NCBI RefSeq assembly: GCF_001610835.1
Contig: NZ_CP011270.1
Location: 1,302,001-1,366,000 of the forward strand
DNA from: Planctomyces sp. SH-PL14
GTDB taxonomy: Bacteria > Planctomycetota > Planctomycetia > Planctomycetales > Planctomycetaceae
DNA: 64,000 nucleotides
Direction: 5' to 3'
Positions 62,576 through 64,000 of this stretch are shown piece after piece. Position 1 is the stretch's first letter. Every line of letters begins with the position of its first letter. The translations under genes were made by a program, and so were the position numbers. The notes under the pieces are model-generated. The model saw only the letters and a program-made list of their open reading frames with translations, did no database searches and was not told the origin of the DNA.

Positions 62576-63790
62576 GTGACAACGTCTTCGAGTGGTCAAT
62601 CAGAATTCCCTCGACCGACTCGAACCTGGCTCCGTCTGGGAGTCGTATCGGTCGGGCTCGCTTTTGTGCTGGGACTGGGTCTCGGGCTGCGGAACCCGGA
62701 TGTCGGATCGAAGCCGCCGGATCCCGCCGCGTTTCACCTCCCGTCGGATCCGGAACAAGGCTGGATGAACCCGCTGTCCCCCGCCTATCTCGGAGATGGC
62801 GGCTGCGCGACGTGCCATGCCGAGGAAGCGAAGCGACACCGCGGAAGCGGCCATTCCAGGACGCTTCTGGCCCGCGACCTCGCGCTCGCTTTTCCCGATC
62901 TCGCCGGGCGGGAAGAGAACAATCCCGAGCGGGAGGGGCGGATTCGATTTGTCCGGCAGGGGAATGATCTCGTCGCGGAGTACCGGAACGGCTCTAACGT
63001 GGAATCGCTGCCGATTCAGTTCGCCGTCGGGTCGGGGACGCATGCCGTGACCTTCCTGACATTGCTCGCGTCCCCGGATGACACCCCCAAGGGGCTTGAG
63101 CATCGATTCTCCCTTTTTGACCAGGGAAAGATCCTGGCCCTGACGCCAAGCCACCGGCGGGAGGAGGTCCGCGAGCCGATGGAGCGTTTCGGGCGATTGC
63201 ATCACGGGCGCGATGTGCAGGGATGCCTCGGCTGCCACAGCGTGACGGGGCAGATCCAGGGGACGACCGTCGACGACCTTCGTCCCGGAGTCGGCTGCGA
63301 GAGCTGCCACGGCCCCGGCCGTGAACATGCGGCTTCGATGACGGAAGGCGGGGAGGCTTCGACCATCCTCTTCGCAAAGGGGCAGGCGTCGGCCCTGGGG
63401 GAAGTCCGCATGTGCGGGCGATGTCACCGGCTGCCGGAGATGATCGTTCCGCCGGAGCCGATCAGCGAACCGAAGCTGGCCCGCTTCCAACCGGTCGGTC
63501 TGCTCAACTCCGCCTGCTTTCAGAAAGCCCGTGGCCAGCTTCGCTGCACCACGTGCCACGATCCTCATGCCGCGACGGAGCGCGACCCCGCGTACTACGC
63601 GGCAATCTGCCTGAAGTGCCACTCCACCGGCGTTCCCCAGGCGCGCATCTGCCCGCAGTCCGCTCAGGATCGGTGCGTTGAGTGCCACATGCCGCCCGTG
63701 GAGGTGCATCCCCACATCGCGTTCCACGATCACTGGATCCGGGTACGTAGCGATCAAGCGGACGAGACACGGGAGAAACGCCGTCCATGA
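62576..63790 (+). CDS. membrane-anchored heptaheme cytochrome c
   Basis: A 404-residue protein with one N-terminal helix (about residues 20-38, GVVSVGLAFVLGLGLGL) and seven CxxCH heme sites: CATCH (77-81), CLGCH, CESCH, CGRCH, CTTCH, CLKCH and CVECH. It should sit in the periplasm, anchored to the inner membrane, and carry electrons. Layout resembles multiheme cytochromes used in extracellular or nitrogen-oxide electron transfer, but no reductase motif identifies the acceptor. It begins with GTG 62576. Its stop overlaps the next gene start by ATGA, so the two are coupled. Confidence 0.85.
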   Translation: MTTSSSGQSEFPRPTRTWLRLGVVSVGLAFVLGLGLGLRNPDVGSKPPDPAAFHLPSDPEQGWMNPLSPAYLGDGGCATCHAEEAKRHRGSGHSRTLLARDLALAFPDLAGREENNPEREGRIRFVRQGNDLVAEYRNGSNVESLPIQFAVGSGTHAVTFLTLLASPDDTPKGLEHRFSLFDQGKILALTPSHRREEVREPMERFGRLHHGRDVQGCLGCHSVTGQIQGTTVDDLRPGVGCESCHGPGREHAASMTEGGEASTILFAKGQASALGEVRMCGRCHRLPEMIVPPEPISEPKLARFQPVGLLNSACFQKARGQLRCTTCHDPHAATERDPAYYAAICLKCHSTGVPQARICPQSAQDRCVECHMPPVEVHPHIAFHDHWIRVRSDQADETREKRRP

Positions 63791-64000
63791 TCGAGCCCCC
63801 GACGCCCCCACCGGAACTCTCCTCGGCGCCGGAGGTTCTTCCTTTCGACCGAAACCGGTCCGCCACGCGTCCGCCCGCCGGTCGGCGGTTGTGGCTGTTT
63901 CGAGGGCTCGCGGTCCTGCTGGCTCTCGTGCCATTCCTGGTTCTCGAAGGCGGACTGAGGTGGCTTGGCATCGGGCGCGATCCCGCCCTGGTCATTCCAA
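63787..64000 (+). CDS. membrane protein, N-terminal part
   Basis: This gene begins with ATG overlapping the heptaheme cytochrome stop (ATGA) and runs off the end of the window. The 71 residues seen have a Pro-rich start and one helix (GLAVLLALVPFLVLEGGLRWLGIGRD). This N-terminal pattern is common in planctomycete membrane proteins that carry SGNH hydrolase or TPR domains, but the domain itself is outside the window. Function unknown. Confidence 0.6.
   Translation, partial: MIEPPTPPPELSSAPEVLPFDRNRSATRPPAGRRLWLFRGLAVLLALVPFLVLEGGLRWLGIGRDPALVIP

Overview
The window is GC-rich bacterial DNA. Its gene content points to a member of the Planctomycetes. The strongest evidence is an ECF sigma factor operon that ends in a DUF1549/DUF1553 (PSCyt-type) protein and a Tat-exported DUF1501 protein. 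Secreted sulfatase and hydrolase genes, many secreted lineage-restricted proteins and very abundant intergenic repeats agree with this. I saw no rRNA or tRNA gene, no CRISPR array and no intact insertion sequence. Genus cannot be fixed from the sequence alone.

Layout. 1-6.5 kb: 3' end of an FHA-domain gene, a CPBP membrane protease, a conserved protein, purC, a PilM/PilN-like fusion, and an ECF sigma/anti-sigma pair overlapping by ATGA. 6.5-9.5 kb: a DUF202 membrane protein and a zinc-ribbon/helical-repeat membrane protein. 10.1-16.4 kb (minus strand): the ECF-PSCyt-DUF1501 operon. 16.6-24 kb: a BFD-like ferredoxin, a receiver-domain protein, a POT peptide transporter, a barrel/beta-helix surface protein and a UspA protein. 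24-34 kb: recJ, an FAD oxidoreductase, a DinB-like protein, a GH18 hydrolase, a serine hydrolase fusion, two secreted proteins and a cyclophilin. 34.6-41 kb: a DadA-like dehydrogenase with a His-rich leader and an oligopeptide ABC importer (binding protein plus two permeases). 41-53 kb: a sulfatase, a secreted propeller-like protein, a FtsX/MacB permease, a C39-like peptidase next to a RimK-type ATP-grasp ligase, a GT4 glycosyltransferase, a hydroxyproline-epimerase/DHDPS-family pair and a methyltransferase. 53.2-60.6 kb: a possible island with a TadC relic at one end and a serine-recombinase relic at the other, holding a secreted protein, a four-repeat AsmA-like protein and a membrane glycerophosphodiester phosphodiesterase. 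60.7-64 kb: a TMTC-like membrane/TPR protein, a heptaheme cytochrome and the start of a membrane protein.

The most unusual structure is a family of about 330-bp intergenic repeats with seven full copies (named A-G here). They share three G-run/C-run hairpins and an inverted repeat that bounds a core. Six of the seven lie just after a stop codon, in the sense orientation of that gene. A 17-nt module sits in the loop of hairpin 1 in copies B, C and E, is inverted in the same loop in F, and appears in hairpin 2 in G. A second dispersed family (CTGTGTTCAT-type words) and a short GAGGCTC hairpin are also present. Comparisons between copies were made by eye, not with an aligner.

Functionally the window mixes housekeeping genes (purC, recJ, cyclophilin), envelope and secreted degradation functions (sulfatase, GH18, serine hydrolase, peptide uptake) and regulation by two ECF modules. 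A hydroxyproline or D-amino-acid degradation route may be split between about 35 kb and 51 kb.
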